From contig OW203743.1 of NCBI GenBank assembly GCA_934045075.1, positions 17,169,152 to 17,233,151 of the forward strand: a DNA stretch of 64,000 nucleotides. The letters are read 5' to 3'. A program made the translations under genes and the position numbers. Source of the stretch: Yponomeuta sedellus. Taxonomy: Eukaryota; Arthropoda; Insecta; Lepidoptera; Yponomeutidae. Positions 53,904 to 64,000 of this stretch are shown here, piece after piece. Below the pieces are notes generated by a model. It did no database searches. It was not told where the DNA came from and saw nothing but the letters and a program-made list of their open reading frames with translations. The stretch's first letter is position 1; each line of letters begins with the position of its first letter.

Positions 53904-55827
53904 CAAAGACAACTTATTTTTCCACAATCGTTATAGTAAAAGGGAAACATACAGGGAAAACTTATCTTATAGATAACAATTTATAAATAAACCCTAGCGG
54001 GGGGACCCAAAAACTATACTTCCGTTAAGTTAGGAATAACTTTGGTGCAAGTGACTCTCGAAAATTAACTCAACCCGCCAGTCCCTACATCATAACGTGA
54101 GAACCCGCCACTAGGCCCGATACCGGGCAACATTTATTACCGAACTTACTCCACTACTGGCAATTACTCCAACTAAAGATATAACTGACCCAGTCTCAAA
54201 GTTCTGTGATGCTAAAGATGTTTGGACTAAGATAAACAGTAGCGCCGACAGAGGAATTACTTTGGTAAGAAGTAAGGGATGGTACCTATAGGATACAATC
54301 ATCATCATCATCTCATCATCATCAGCCCATCTTTGCCCACTGCTGGGTCTTTTCCCCATCACGCCATCCTTCGGGGTCTTTTGTTAAATATTTCCAATAA
54401 AAATACTTAAGTACTTTGTAAGTAGTATGTAAATTTTCAACTTAATATTTTTCTGAACTCTAAAGCTGTCTATTGAATTTTCAAAGCTACCAAAACTAAC
54501 TACAAAAATTCATTCCTCTTGAGGTTTAATAATAAAGTCATTCAGTTATTTGTTAAAGACCAGTAGTGGGATTTTTATTTTGGAATATTTTAGGACATAA
54601 TCTTAACATCTATTGTTTGAGTCCTATCCCGCCATGTCAATTGCTAGCGAATTCTTAGGATGCGCTGATGTTTCACAGAAAACATTTAGCTGAGCATATC
54701 CTTATTATTGCATAGCCAATCAAATCAAATGAAGGTATTTTATTCAAAATTACACAGAAAGACTTATCTTGTTGAACGTTACAAGTACAACTAGGTGTCC
54801 AATTCTAAATCCAGACAGTTTTGAATGGACGAAAATTTCCAAACTGAGTCTTTTCAAAGTTTTTTTAGCGTTTTCACTGAATCAACCAAGTAATTCACTT
54901 GTCCACTTGTTATATTTTGCGATAATTAATAAATCAATTTCAAATATAAATTTAAAAAATATTTTTTTAATAATACAATTTCAATTCCAATATTTCGTAC
55001 AAAAAAACCTTCACACTTTCCGTGTCTCGTAAACAGACTCTTTACTAAAAAAAACTGAGACAGATAGAACTCTTTCACTTGAGCCACCTTTTAATCTTTA
55101 AACCTTCGACCTCACTCAATTTGATGTCAATTAAATTTACCGGCCCGCCCAAACTGTAGGCAGTGATTTGTAACACTTGGCCCTGTGTTAAACCGCAGTT
55201 TATCTCGTGTTATTTAATACGGGGTTACGCAACGCGTGTGAATATGGGTGAAAGCTTTTTTTGTTACTTTCGCTAAGCATGTGCTGATCAGTTGTGCAAT
55301 CGGCTCGAGTCTCGGGTTGTTGTGATGACAAATTGAATAGTAATCATATTGTTATTGCTGGCATTATTGCCAAATGATGACGGTCTTATATACTCCGTGG
55401 AGGTAATCCTTGCCGCATTGTTTGGGGTCAACCCTTCGGACTTAAAATGATGTGGCGAGCACATGTCAACTCTGCGCGCGCACTACAAACTCCAACATTC
55501 CTGCATCGCGCAATCAAAGTGTTTCAATGACATACCATAAATATAACGTCCGACTAACAACAGTCGGACCGGCCGTCCCCAGGCATACGATCGGCATGGC
55601 GGGAAATTTCCCTTTATAGTGGAAGAGCACGGTCACCCGCTCTTCCCTATAATGAATATGAAGTTTTTAAGAGATGAAGTGCTGTTCATTGGAATAAGCC
55701 TTCAAATCCGGAATAAGTCTAGGATTTGGAGAGCAATATAGCTGATGATAATCAGCTAGATTATTGATGATAGGGCTAAATAGATCTGAGTAATATGTCT
55801 ACACATACACACACCTGCATATAGATA
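53904..55827. other. No gene recognised; small LINE scrap at 54300-54380
   Basis: 54300-54380 (AGCCCATCTTTGCCCACTGC, CATCACGCCATCCTTCGG) is a diverged LINE 3' end. 54818-54850 resembles pieces at 4165 and 20300. At about 55545-55660 two short hairpins lie close together (GTCCGACTAACAACAGTCGGAC-like stem and a GGAAGAGC / GCTCTTCC stem). The remainder is unexplained. Confidence 0.4.
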
Positions 55828-55905
55828 GATAGAATATTCTTAATTGTACACATAAATTACAGTAACAGAAATTATATAAAATGGCGGCCTTATTACTAAA
55901 AGCAA
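55828..55905 (-). repeat. LINE 3' tail (family F)
   Basis: GAATATTCTTAATTGTACAC, ATGGCGGCCTTATTACTAAA and AGCAATTTCT, preceded by a short (GATA)n. Confidence 0.6.
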
Positions 55906-56249
55906 TTTCTAATATAATACATAAACTAATTCCAGTGTTATTATTGCTATTATTTCCTCTCTCTGAGAGATGATCTGTGCCTTCAGTGGGATTTATATAA
56001 TACTCTACATATAAAATAAAAAAAATACTTGTAGAAAGTAGAAATCTACCGAGTCTCAGGTTGAATGTCCTTCATTAGATTACAAGGTGCGATTTGCGAA
56101 TAAAGTTAGATAAAGCGATGGAGAAACAATGGCTCTGCCTAGCTCCCGATTGATGCAGGCGTGATTGTACAAACGTTCCCACGACTGACGCGGCCTTTCT
56201 CTGACGTCACTAACGTAAAGATGAATTTTTGCCGATTCTCGTTTATTGG

Positions 56250-56528
56250 AGCGGTGGTAGCTCAATGGGGAGAACAGACTCTTAAGCGAGACAGACAGGT
56301 TCGATTCCCAGTGCGGGAATGTAGCAATGACGTTGTTTTGTAAGTTAAGTACATTTTGTGAAGTAACACTAGCAATACCACTCGCTAACTGTGAAGGAAA
56401 ACATCGTGAGGAAAGCTTAGTGTCCGAGTTGTTATAATACCTCACCGCTTGAAGTTGCCAATGCGCAGTGGGCACGCGTAGTACCTAAGCCCGTACTCTC
56501 TTGAGTACGGGGTCAAGAGAGTACAGGC
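56250..56528 (+). repeat. tRNA-derived SINE (family D)
   Basis: GGAGCGGTGGTAGCTCAATG and GGTTCGATTCCCAGTGCGG form the head. Then come GACGTTGTTTTGTAAGTTAA, GCAATACCACTCGCTAACTG and GGGCACGCGTAGTACCTAAG. Near the end, GTACTCTC and GAGAGTAC form a small inverted repeat. Confidence 0.75.
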
Positions 56529-56706
56529 TTAAGTTGACTCTCTGAGACAAGAGAAAACCAAGTCATTGGTACAAGCCCGCCCTGGAATCGAACCTGGGTC
56601 TCTCCCGTCCAAGTTTATTGTCCGTTATCTGAGTCTTCTAAATAATAATGCAGCTCATATTGGTTCCACTGACGACCACGGGCTTTATTACCACGCGTGT
56701 CCATAG

Positions 56707-56911
56707 TAGGTACAACTAAATGACTTGTGTTACGAGTGCAGGTGCTAACTCGATGATAGATTTTATACTATAAACACATAGATAACATCCGAGACCCGAG
56801 ACAAACTAGAAAAGTTCGTTTCCTAGTTTTGACCCGGCCGGAGATCGGGCCCGAGGCCTTCGGTTTTGCAGTCAGCGTGCCAAACCGCTGCGCCAGCGAG
56901 GCCGCCAAACA
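56707..56911 (-). repeat. tRNA-derived SINE (family B), full length
   Basis: The minus strand has GCGGCCTCGCTGGCGCAGCG, GTTTGGCACGCTGACTGC and the tail with GTCTCGGATGTTATCTATGT. It is a good full-length example of the family. Confidence 0.8.
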
Positions 56912-57055
56912 ACTAAGGCACTCAAGTTTCCTTTTTTGTTTTTTTATTTTATTTATATCTATTTTGGCAAACTCACACTCACTCACAAACACACACTCTC
57001 ACAGTGTTATGAATTGTTACAACGGAAGTATACCGTTGATTAATGCAAAGACTTA

Positions 57056-57269
57056 GGGCGAGATAAATAGTCGTTGCTTAGCCCAGGCTAACTTAGCTAA
57101 GTATCAATGCGTTACTTAAATAGACGTTTGCTTAGCTAAGCATGTTCTTAGGCCAATGCTAAGCATTAGTCCGGGTTTCGCGACTTAGAGAGTGCCAAAG
57201 TACTGTCTATGATAGACAAATCGATTCTTAAGCAAGACTCGTTCTTAGAAGCGACTATTTATCTCGCCC
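57056..57269. mobile_element. 214-bp MITE with TTA target duplication
   Basis: The ends are GGGCGAGATAAATAGTCG and its exact reverse complement (18 bp). TTA stands on both sides (57053-57055 and 57270-57272). The interior is rich in CTTAGC/GCTAAG palindromic words and non-coding. TTA/TWA duplications are typical of PIF/Harbinger-type elements, so a non-autonomous member is the likely identity. Confidence 0.8.
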
Positions 57270-57383
57270 TTATAGTGCCAAGGATACAATATTATAAGAG
57301 TTATCCGTTTATGGTAAATAGTACACACTCAGTAACTCATGTTTTTGATGATAAGTAAAACTGATGAGCGTTTATATAGACAA

Positions 57384-57570
57384 CTAGCTGACCCAGCTAA
57401 CTCCGTACCGCCTAACAGTCGATTCTTTAATTCTTTATTATTTTTCTCTTCGTAAGAACCATCCTCGTACTTCAAAGAATATTCTAAAAAAAGAATTAGC
57501 GAAATCGGTGCAGCTGCTCTCGAGATTTGCGCTTACCAACACATTCAGCGATTCATTTTTATATTCTAAA
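57384..57570 (+). repeat. Interspersed repeat, single copy in window
   Basis: ACTAGCTGACCCAGCTAACT, CGTACCGCCTAACAGTCGAT and AAAAAGAATTAGCGAAATCG followed by CTTACCAACACATTCAGCG are phrases that I associate with a common lepidopteran repeat. The class was not assigned. Confidence 0.4.
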
Positions 57571-57827
57571 AGAAGATAGAGAGAAAAAACAAAACAAAGC
57601 GGGGAAAGTACTCCACAGCAACTCTAATGGGTTACAATACAGTTGCAATGGATCACATCACAACACATACGTGACCCATTGCAACTGGATGCTGTTCTTA
57701 CGATGCTGTTCCTTCACGTTAGCGTGTGGTATTTTTATTTTATTTATAGTACTACGCTACTAACTACATAACATAACACAAAAATATCATGATGATAGCT
57801 TATAATCTAGTTACATATCCTTTAACG

Positions 57828-58351
57828 TGTGATGACAGCATGTTAGAATATGGACGAGCGCCAAAACACATCAAGCCACATACAACCAAATGCGACCACT
57901 CAGCGATACTTTCTCGCTCGCACACAGACTATCGTTCTCGCTCGTCGCCCTCCCGCTGCGCCCCACCAACAAGCAACGGCCGCCAGAGCCCAATATAAGG
58001 AGCCGCACCACATCATGAAGATCACTTAGCTAGCGACCGCGCTGGACAAGACAGGCTTAACTGCTGGTCTATCTAGTAACGTCTGGACTAGGGCTTAACT
58101 AGAAGACTGCGCTGGGCAGGACCGGCTTTACTGCTGGTCTAACCAGTAACGTCAGGTTAGGGACACTAGACGCGACCAGCTTAACTGCAGGACCTCTAGT
58201 GATTTCTAACAGTATCTATAGGGACAGCAATGTCTGTCAAAACATATGTCGATAGGAAAAACCTACCTATGTACAGATATATGTAAAACGAATCAATACA
58301 AGGATTTACTTCTGCTACTCAATTGGCGTTTTCACTTAACCACCCCCTTCA
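57828..58351 (+). mobile_element. 5' LTR of Ty3/Gypsy-class retrotransposon
   Basis: The LTR begins TGTGATGACA and ends CCCCCTTCA, giving TG...CA ends and a length of 524 bp. AACG precedes it (57824-57827) and also follows the element (61806-61809). It contains a TATA-like motif at 57994 and an imperfect ~70-bp-spaced tandem repeat around GCGCTGG and ACTGCTGGTCTA (58039-58083 and 58109-58153). The matching 3' LTR is missing except for its last ~25 bp. Confidence 0.85.
57994..57999 (+). promoter_or_regulatory. TATA-like element in the LTR
   Basis: TATAAG lies about 165 bp into the LTR in a GC-rich surrounding, a usual place for the U3 promoter. The transcription start is not determined. Confidence 0.5.
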
Positions 58352-58353
58352 AG

Positions 58354-58367
58354 TGGCGCCCAACGTG
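58354..58367 (+). promoter_or_regulatory. Primer binding site, tRNA-Lys type
   Basis: TGGCGCCCAACGTG starts 2 bp after the LTR end. TGGCGCCCAAC is the pattern complementary to the 3' end of tRNA-Lys used by several retroelements, including gypsy-type ones. It primes minus-strand DNA synthesis. Confidence 0.8.
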
Positions 58368-58417
58368 AATTACCTAAAAGCGACAAACCGTCCGACAAGT
58401 CTTCACTACCTACTGGA

Positions 58418-61400
58418 ATGACAACCAATCCGAAATTAATTAATAAACAGGTAGAAGGCGAGGGTAGTTCGAAATCCACGAACGACAATATGAGCAACGC
58501 AGATCTACCCACTCATTTCACGAGTGATCAGTTCACTGAGCTACTTCATCGAATATCAACGTGTAAGATGTCGAATAAAAATTTTACACGCTGCGCACTA
58601 CGCTTTCACGGTGAACGTGACCATGCAAAGGTCGAGGAGTTCGTCTCGGCGATTGAGGTGTATAAAAAAGTAGAAGAAATAACAGACGAAGACGCATTAC
58701 AAGGCATCTCCTTGTTGCTAAAAGATAAGGCAAGTACATGGTGGCAAGGAATACGGAGTGAGGTAAAAACCTGGAGCGCTGCAATCAAAAGCCTTAGGTC
58801 GGCATTTGCTCCACAACGCTAGCCACACGAAATATACATTGAAATATTTGCCACGAAACAAGGGAACAAAGAGCCTGTAGACGAGTTTTTGTGTCGCAAA
58901 CGTGCCCTACTTGGTCAGTTACCTTCAAAAAGGCACAAAGAAGAAGAACAACTTGACTTGTTGTATGGATTACTCAACTTAAGACTGAGGAAGTTAATCC
59001 CACGCTCAGAGGTTAAAACATTCAGTCAGTTATTGGAGCAAGCACGACATTACGAAACACTAGAGGCTGAAGAACTGCCACCAGCTCAGGAAGACCAGTC
59101 CACACCAGCGAAGCACAACTTGAGCGCAAAATGCAGGTATTGCAACAGAAAAGGTCATTGGATTGAGCAGTGCCGTAAGCGACAAAACGACTTAAAAGGC
59201 GCATCTGCCTCCGTGTCACTGCCGCCACACACCCCCATTACCTGCTACGGTTGCGGTGCACCGAACGTCTTTCGGGCAAATTGCAGTGCGTGCAAGAATA
59301 AAGAGACCCCACCCAAACCCGTCTCTTTTTATGCTATTCAAGCAACGCTGGAGGATAATGTGAAAATACCCACAATAGAGATAGCCATAAAAGGGAAAAC
59401 TGGCTATGCTTATATCGACACGGCAGCACGCACTAGCATTGCGGGAGCACAATTATTCGAAGTACTGAAGGGAGAAGAAGCAGCATTCATCGAGAGACCG
59501 ACGGAAATTAGCTTGGCAGACGGGACTGTCAAACAGATAACCTTACTAACCACTACGGTGGATATTACCATTGGCAATCGTGTCTTGCCTATCGTGCTAA
59601 ATGTGCTACCGGAGGCAAAAAGCAACCGAACTCTTCTGGGTATCGATTTTCTAGAAACGGCTGGAATAACTCTAAGCCTACCTCAAAGGGCCTGGAGTTT
59701 CATCGACACACCTGAAGAAATGCATCCATTTCTGCACCTCAGAAATGAAAAAATTCAAATATTAAATGCCGCGAAGAGAATTCGCTTTGAGTCCCCGTCG
59801 AAAGAGAAGCCTGAAGTTGATAATGAACTGTCTGACTTCCTGCGTTGGTCAAAGGAACTTAAGATGTTATGCCCTTTGACCATGTCATCACCATCCGTCA
59901 ACGAAGACGAATCTCCAAGTGCGCCGAAAAAACCCAAGTGGAATTTAATTAAACTGGATACACCACCACGCCCTGTTCGCCCTCGTGAACCAGCAGAAGC
60001 AGGCCATGCTCTGGACCCGAGAATCGATTATTTACCAATAAATCCTTTGCCTCTGTATTCTCTTGACCTTTCATTCCAACTTGATCACGCACAGCTACTT
60101 ACAAGTTATCAAAAAAATCAATTTGATGACCTCTTAGGAGAATTCACGGATGTATTTGAAATAAAAGGTAGACCTACAGAACATATAGAACATAGAATCA
60201 ATACTGGGTCTCATCCGCCCATAGCAGTAAAACCTTACAGGCTGTCTCCAGCCAGACAACAACAGCTAAAAGAAAAGTTAAATGAAATGATTTGCGATGA
60301 TGTGATCGAAGAAAGCCAATCGCCTTGGTCTGCACCAGTCATCCTAGTACCAAAGGCCGATAATGATGTACGGGTGTGTGTCGACTATCGGGGCCTAAAT
60401 GAAGTGACGAAGCCCGACCGGTATCCACTACCACGCATGGATGACCTGTTACATCAAGCAAAAGCCTTGCCATATATGTCGACAATAGATCTACAATCTG
60501 GATATTGGCAAATAAAAGTACACCCAGATGACCAGGATAAAACAGCATTTATATCACCATTCGGCATATACAAGTTCAAACGAATGCCCTTTGGATTACG
60601 AAACGCACCTGCAACCTTTCAACGATTGATGGATAAGTTCACACATGGACTACGAACACAAAGCGTCCTATGCTACCTAGATGATTTAATAATACGCTCG
60701 GAAACATTTGAACAGCATCTAAAAACCCTTCGAGAAGTGTTTGTACGACTAAGGGAATTCAATTTACGAGCTAATCTTAAGAAATGTAAATTCATATGCT
60801 CAAAAATCAGGTACCTTGGACATCTTATAGTCCCAGAAGGAATAATGGCTGATCCAGAGAAGATATCAGCAATATTGGAAAGACCAGAACCAAGAAACTT
60901 GAAACAATTGATATCATTTCTTCAAACAGCTTCGTGGTACAGACGTTTTATACAAAATTTTGCTGAAACAGCAAGACCTTTAACGAACCTAACAAAGAAA
61001 AAGGTAACTTGGCAATGGAATGAAGAGCACAAACAAGCATACAATACGTTGAAAACTGCTTTGACCACAACGCCGATTTTGAAGCAAGCTGAATATGAAA
61101 CTCCTTTTACCTTAAAAACTGATGCTAGCAGCTATGCTATCGGAGCAGCATTAGTGCAGGGGGAGGGTCCTAACGAACACCCTATTGAGTATGCCAGCCG
61201 TTTACTCACTTCAGCAGAACGCAACTACACAGTAACAGAAAAAGAAGCGTTGGCCATTGTATGGGCAATATCTCGTTTTAGAGGATATATAGAAGGCGCA
61301 AAGTTCTTAGCCGTAACAGACCATCAACCTCTGAAGTGGCTACTTAACTTGAAAACACCCACAGGGCGTCTTGCAAGATGGGCACTTCAGTTACAGCCCT

Positions 61401-61816
61401 ATAATTTCGAAATCAAGTACAGCCCAGGAAAAACGAATGTATTGGCAGATAATCTATCACGACCGCCCTGCAAAAATCACAATGAAAACTGTGAAATCTG
61501 TCATGTTGAGATGGACTTGCCCCAAAGAAGCGAAACAAATGTTCGAAAAGAACAAATGAAAGATGAAGAATTAAACAAAATCATACAGATATTAGAAGAA
61601 AAACATGAGTCAGAAGATTACGTACAATCGACTAAGCGAGGATACCTAATGCACAAAGGAGTACTCTATCGATTCGCTCCTGATCAGGAAGATGACAACG
61701 CAAAACTTGTTGTACCAAAACATGAAATTAATGACGTCCTCAAAGCCTATCATGACTCACCAACCAGCGGTCATTTAGGTCGTTTTCACTTAACCACCCC
61801 CTTCAAACGAGCATAA
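58418..61816 (+). pseudogene. Gag-Pol of Ty3/Gypsy-class element, one stop, truncated in integrase
   Basis: A single frame starts at ATG 58418, 50 bp after the primer binding site. A TAG at 58820-58822 ends it after 134 codons inside a Gag-like domain (motif KDKASTWWQGIRSE), and the same frame then stays open to 61816. In order: a CCHC zinc knuckle (59132-59173), a second knuckle-like CX2C...C motif without His (59243-59284), and an aspartic protease with DTA at 59417 instead of the usual DTG/DSG. Then follow reverse transcriptase (about 60250-60870, with YLDD at 60674), RNase H (Asp near 61121, TEKEALAIVWA, TDHQPLKWL) and the linker to integrase. Only the first His residues of the integrase zinc-binding motif are left before the frame runs into LTR end sequence and stops. 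No gag-pol frameshift is needed, so Gag and Pol seem to share one frame. No env frame was seen. Not capable of autonomous movement as it stands. Confidence 0.9.
61781..61805 (+). mobile_element. Remnant of the 3' LTR end
   Basis: CGTTTTCACTTAACCACCCC and then CTTCA match the last ~25 bp of the 5' LTR (58327-58351), directly fused to integrase codons. The following AACG duplicates the site before the 5' LTR. Polypurine tract, U3 and most of the 3' LTR are missing. Confidence 0.85.
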
Positions 61817-61825
61817 ATCCGTATA

Positions 61826-61872
61826 AAAACAGTTTTAATTATGTCTACAGCTCGTGTTAACCTTAGAAAATA
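61826..61872 (+). repeat. Copy of the repeat end seen at 45604-45652
   Basis: GTATAAAAACAGTTTTAATT, ATGTCTACAGCTCGTGTTAA and CCTTAGAAAA match closely. The LTR element therefore inserted beside or within this repeat. Confidence 0.6.
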
Positions 61873-62408
61873 CTAATTAACAATCTAACTTAAAAAAAAA
61901 TCAGCATAACCAATTGTGATTTAAAACGATTGAGGTTCACAAAAATGTCAAGAGCATCGAAATGTTTATTTGATATTGCTACTAGAAATTGACAAGCGTC
62001 TTCCAAAAGCAATGCAAGTGAGACGCAAGTTACCTATTGTTAACGAAAGCGATTGCGTAAGCTTTTTGCGCCTTTCCGCAAAAGTTCTCACCCTCTTTGT
62101 GTTAGGAATCGATGCTTAATAAAGCTATAGTAAGTTATGGCTAAAACTGGTTTCTAATCGCCGTTGCGTCACCGTGCGGTCATTTGTGAATGGGTGTGAT
62201 CGGGTGAGGGTTTTGTCACGCAATTAAGAGTACAAGTTCTTTCTTTGTTCTCGTAATTAAATGCCAGCGTTTCTTCTCTCACGGGCTGCTTGCGTGTAGA
62301 TGTGGAATTCAAGGCAAATGGTATTGTTACGCTTATGCTTTAATTGAGTTAGATATAGGGATAGATATATAAAAAAAGTATTTGCATCTACATACACGCA
62401 GGTATAGT
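61873..62408. other. No recognised feature
   Basis: No repeat or coding signal was identified. Confidence 0.35.
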
Positions 62409-62781
62409 TAGATATCAACCCTTTGTATGTCCCCACTGCTGGGGCATAGGTCTCTTCCTGCATCGCAGAAGGGTTAGGCCATACTCCACCAGGGGGCCAA
62501 GTCCGGGTTGGTGGAGGATTGTAAGACAGTGGCGGCCCTTACTGTCAGAAGTTATCAAGCCGCCTAAACGGCCTCTGTCATGGCTAAACGACTGCCATTA
62601 CATGACATTCGGCACCAACGGCTTAAAGTGCCTTGCGAAGCACGCAAGCGCTCGGAAAAAATGCCATTAGCGGTAGTCACGGGATGGTCACATACTCAGC
62701 ACCTGACCACAGGTGTTGTTGCTTAACCTTAGTGATTGTTGCCAGTCCGAGTGACTGTCAAGTAGGCCCCGAGCGTTTCGA
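62409..62781 (-). repeat. 5S-derived SINE, full length, ending 53 bp before an exon
   Basis: The minus strand has GAAACGCTCGGGGCCTACTT, a degraded box A (AAGGTTAAGCAACAACACC), the middle, and a tail ending AAGGGTTGATATC. As at 8171, the head faces the downstream splice acceptor. Confidence 0.85.
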
Positions 62782-62834
62782 GAGTGAGAATACATGTACG
62801 CAAAGTTAACCCAAACTCCGTTTTCTTCTTCCAG

Positions 62835-63008
62835 GCCAGTAGCCGGTGTGCTGATGAGCTTCTCGCGCGGCTGCGACGCGGTCCTGTCGCTGATGAACGA
62901 GGCCGAGAGCCCGCCCGCCTCCGCCGTGCCGCGCTCGCCCACTGACTCGGCCAGCGATGGATACCACTCTGACAGCGATGACCACACGCCGCAGCAGGAC
63001 GATGACAA
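62835..63008 (+). CDS. Fifth visible coding exon of the unrecognised gene
   Basis: The acceptor TTTTCTTCTTCCAG ends at 62834. The donor GTAAGT at 63009 is a perfect consensus, so the frame most likely continues in an exon outside the window; if it were not spliced, TAA at 63010 would end the protein. It adds residues about 284-342: PVAGVLMSFSRGCDAVLSLM, then a low-complexity tail with SPPASAVPRSPTDSASDGYH and SDSDDHTPQQDDD. The SP/TP pairs and acidic serine run look like phosphorylation-type disordered sequence. The total visible coding length is 1025 bases. Confidence 0.85.
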
Positions 63009-63019
63009 GTAAGTACTAT

Positions 63020-63214
63020 ATGAACTGAGGTCATTCATTGAGCTCCTGCATTGTGGCAGGAGCTCTACGTCTTAGAATCAAACTTAAAAAGACAATTTTG
63101 ATTTTTTAGTCCATTGCTTCTCCAAAATTATTGAGATCTTGAAATCAACACCTCGTAACTTTTAACGTCTATTAAGTTAGTTTTTGTGAGTTGAAAGAAA
63201 TTGCAAAGAAAGAA
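63020..63214. other. Intron start; diverged piece of the 20187-21282 element end
   Basis: CTCCAAAATTATTGAGATCT and CACCTCGTAACTTTTAACG at 63120-63165 resemble 21181-21240. A short hairpin GAGCTCCTGC / GCAGGAGCTC lies at 63039-63064. Confidence 0.4.
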
Positions 63215-63560
63215 ACAAGGTATGGGTAGAATTTTTATCGTAAATAGGTTTTTAAATTGTCCTTAGCACGGGTTATGTAGTGCATTAAAAATAAAATAGT
63301 ATAGTCATGTGGGTACAGCGATATCATTCCGATGTAAAAACCTAACTGCAAAGTGGGTACTCGGGGCTGTAAGTGATGCAATTTACTTCAGCCAGATGTC
63401 GCTGCCTGTACGTAATACAGAGAATAGTGTAAAGAGGTTCGAAATTTCACTGATGCCGGTGAGTCGCCCATTAGCTCAGTTGGAAAGAGCGCTGGCACGG
63501 ATAGCCAGAGGTTCGAATCCCTGCATGGGTGGAATTTTTAGCCTCTAAATAGGTTTTTGA
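63215..63560 (+). repeat. tRNA-Ile SINE (family A), tandem form
   Basis: A degraded first tail (AAATAGGTTTTTAAATTGTC, CCTTAGCACGGGTTATG) is followed by the linker (GTGGGTACAGCGATATCATT), the tRNA-Ile-like head at 63467-63532 and the terminal AGCCTCTAAATAGGTTTTTG. GAAAGAAA near both ends may be the target duplication. Confidence 0.8.
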
Positions 63561-63969
63561 AAGAAAACACTTTGATTTTTTAATGTATATTTTTACGCTT
63601 GACATTCTGATTCCGCGGTGGGCTTGCATGGTAATTGTACAGCCTGGCGCTTAGTTGACGGCGCTTCTGCCATACATTTGTCGAGAATGTGAGTTTTAAA
63701 CACACTAGTTAATTTTACGTAAGTTTATTAGTATTTCTACAGTATAGGTGCGCTTGAATAGAGTGGCTGTTTTATACGGACTTAAGTTCTACAAAATTGA
63801 TGTTAGCAAATATGCTGCGCGGCACATTCGCTAGATTGACGTCGTACAGTAATTAAGTCCACACTCTGCATGTCGGCTGAAAAGTAGAATAGAAGATAGA
63901 CTTGTGTTTAAAATCAGCAGTATAGTTACCTCCGATAATATGGCAGGATTGAAAATTCACAAGTTGTAG
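63561..63969. other. No recognised feature
   Basis: No coding signal or repeat apart from a short family D tail scrap near 63609-63640 (CCGCGGTGGGCTTGCATGGT). Confidence 0.35.
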
Positions 63970-64000
63970 TGTACACTCTTTTTATTTTTAATGCACTAAC
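63970..64000 (+). repeat. Start of another tRNA-Ile fold-back SINE, cut by the window end
   Basis: TACACTCTTTTTATTTTTAA and TGCACTAAC match the 5' terminus of family A. The orientation cannot be decided from this piece. Confidence 0.6.

Noticed and set aside
57828..61805. Errantivirus-like element with env
   Set aside because: No envelope frame exists between integrase and the LTR remnant; the element is gag-pol only as far as preserved.
62688..63038. Minus-strand frames over exon 5
   Set aside because: They are shadows of the GC-rich exon and the SINE next to it.

Overview
This is a repeat-rich, AT-rich piece of an animal nuclear genome. The organism is most likely a lepidopteran insect (moth or butterfly). 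That is an inference from the intron/exon layout, the dense short interspersed elements, and repeat signatures that I associate with Lepidoptera, such as a 5S-like SINE ending in GGGTTGATATC and LINE tails ending in (TATC)n or (TATG)n. No bacterial genes, CRISPR arrays or rRNA operons are present.

One host gene runs left to right across the window. Five GC-rich exons lie at about 8569-8898, 38200-38399, 46931-47058, 47725-47975 and 62835-63008. They have consensus splice sites and phases that match at every junction (2, 1, 0, 2). They join into 341 complete codons plus two bases, starting at an ATG at 8627 behind an in-frame stop and two tiny upstream ORFs. The gene continues past the window through a GTAAGT donor at 63009. 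I do not recognise the protein. It is mostly helical and ends, as far as visible, in a Ser/Pro/Asp-rich segment. Introns are about 29.3, 8.5, 0.7 and 14.9 kb and are filled with mobile elements.

The second coding object is a defective Ty3/Gypsy-class LTR retrotransposon at 57828-61805, inside the last intron seen. It has a 524-bp 5' LTR, a tRNA-Lys-type primer binding site, gag and pol in one frame broken by one TAG, and then protease, reverse transcriptase and RNase H. Integrase is cut off at its zinc-binding start and joined directly to the last ~25 bp of the 3' LTR. The element is flanked by the 4-bp duplication AACG.

The rest is mainly short repeats. (A) A tRNA-Ile-derived family built as head-to-head or tandem dimers can fold back on itself; twelve copies have 8-14 bp target duplications. 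(B) A 5S rRNA-derived SINE has about twenty copies, several directly beside splice sites. (C) Other tRNA-derived SINE families are present. (D) LINE 3' fragments often run into microsatellites. (E) A 305-bp MITE has 18-bp inverted ends and CWG target duplications (three copies), and a 214-bp MITE has TTA duplications. Several nested insertions give relative ages. Long stretches between repeats show no feature I can name; they are listed as such.
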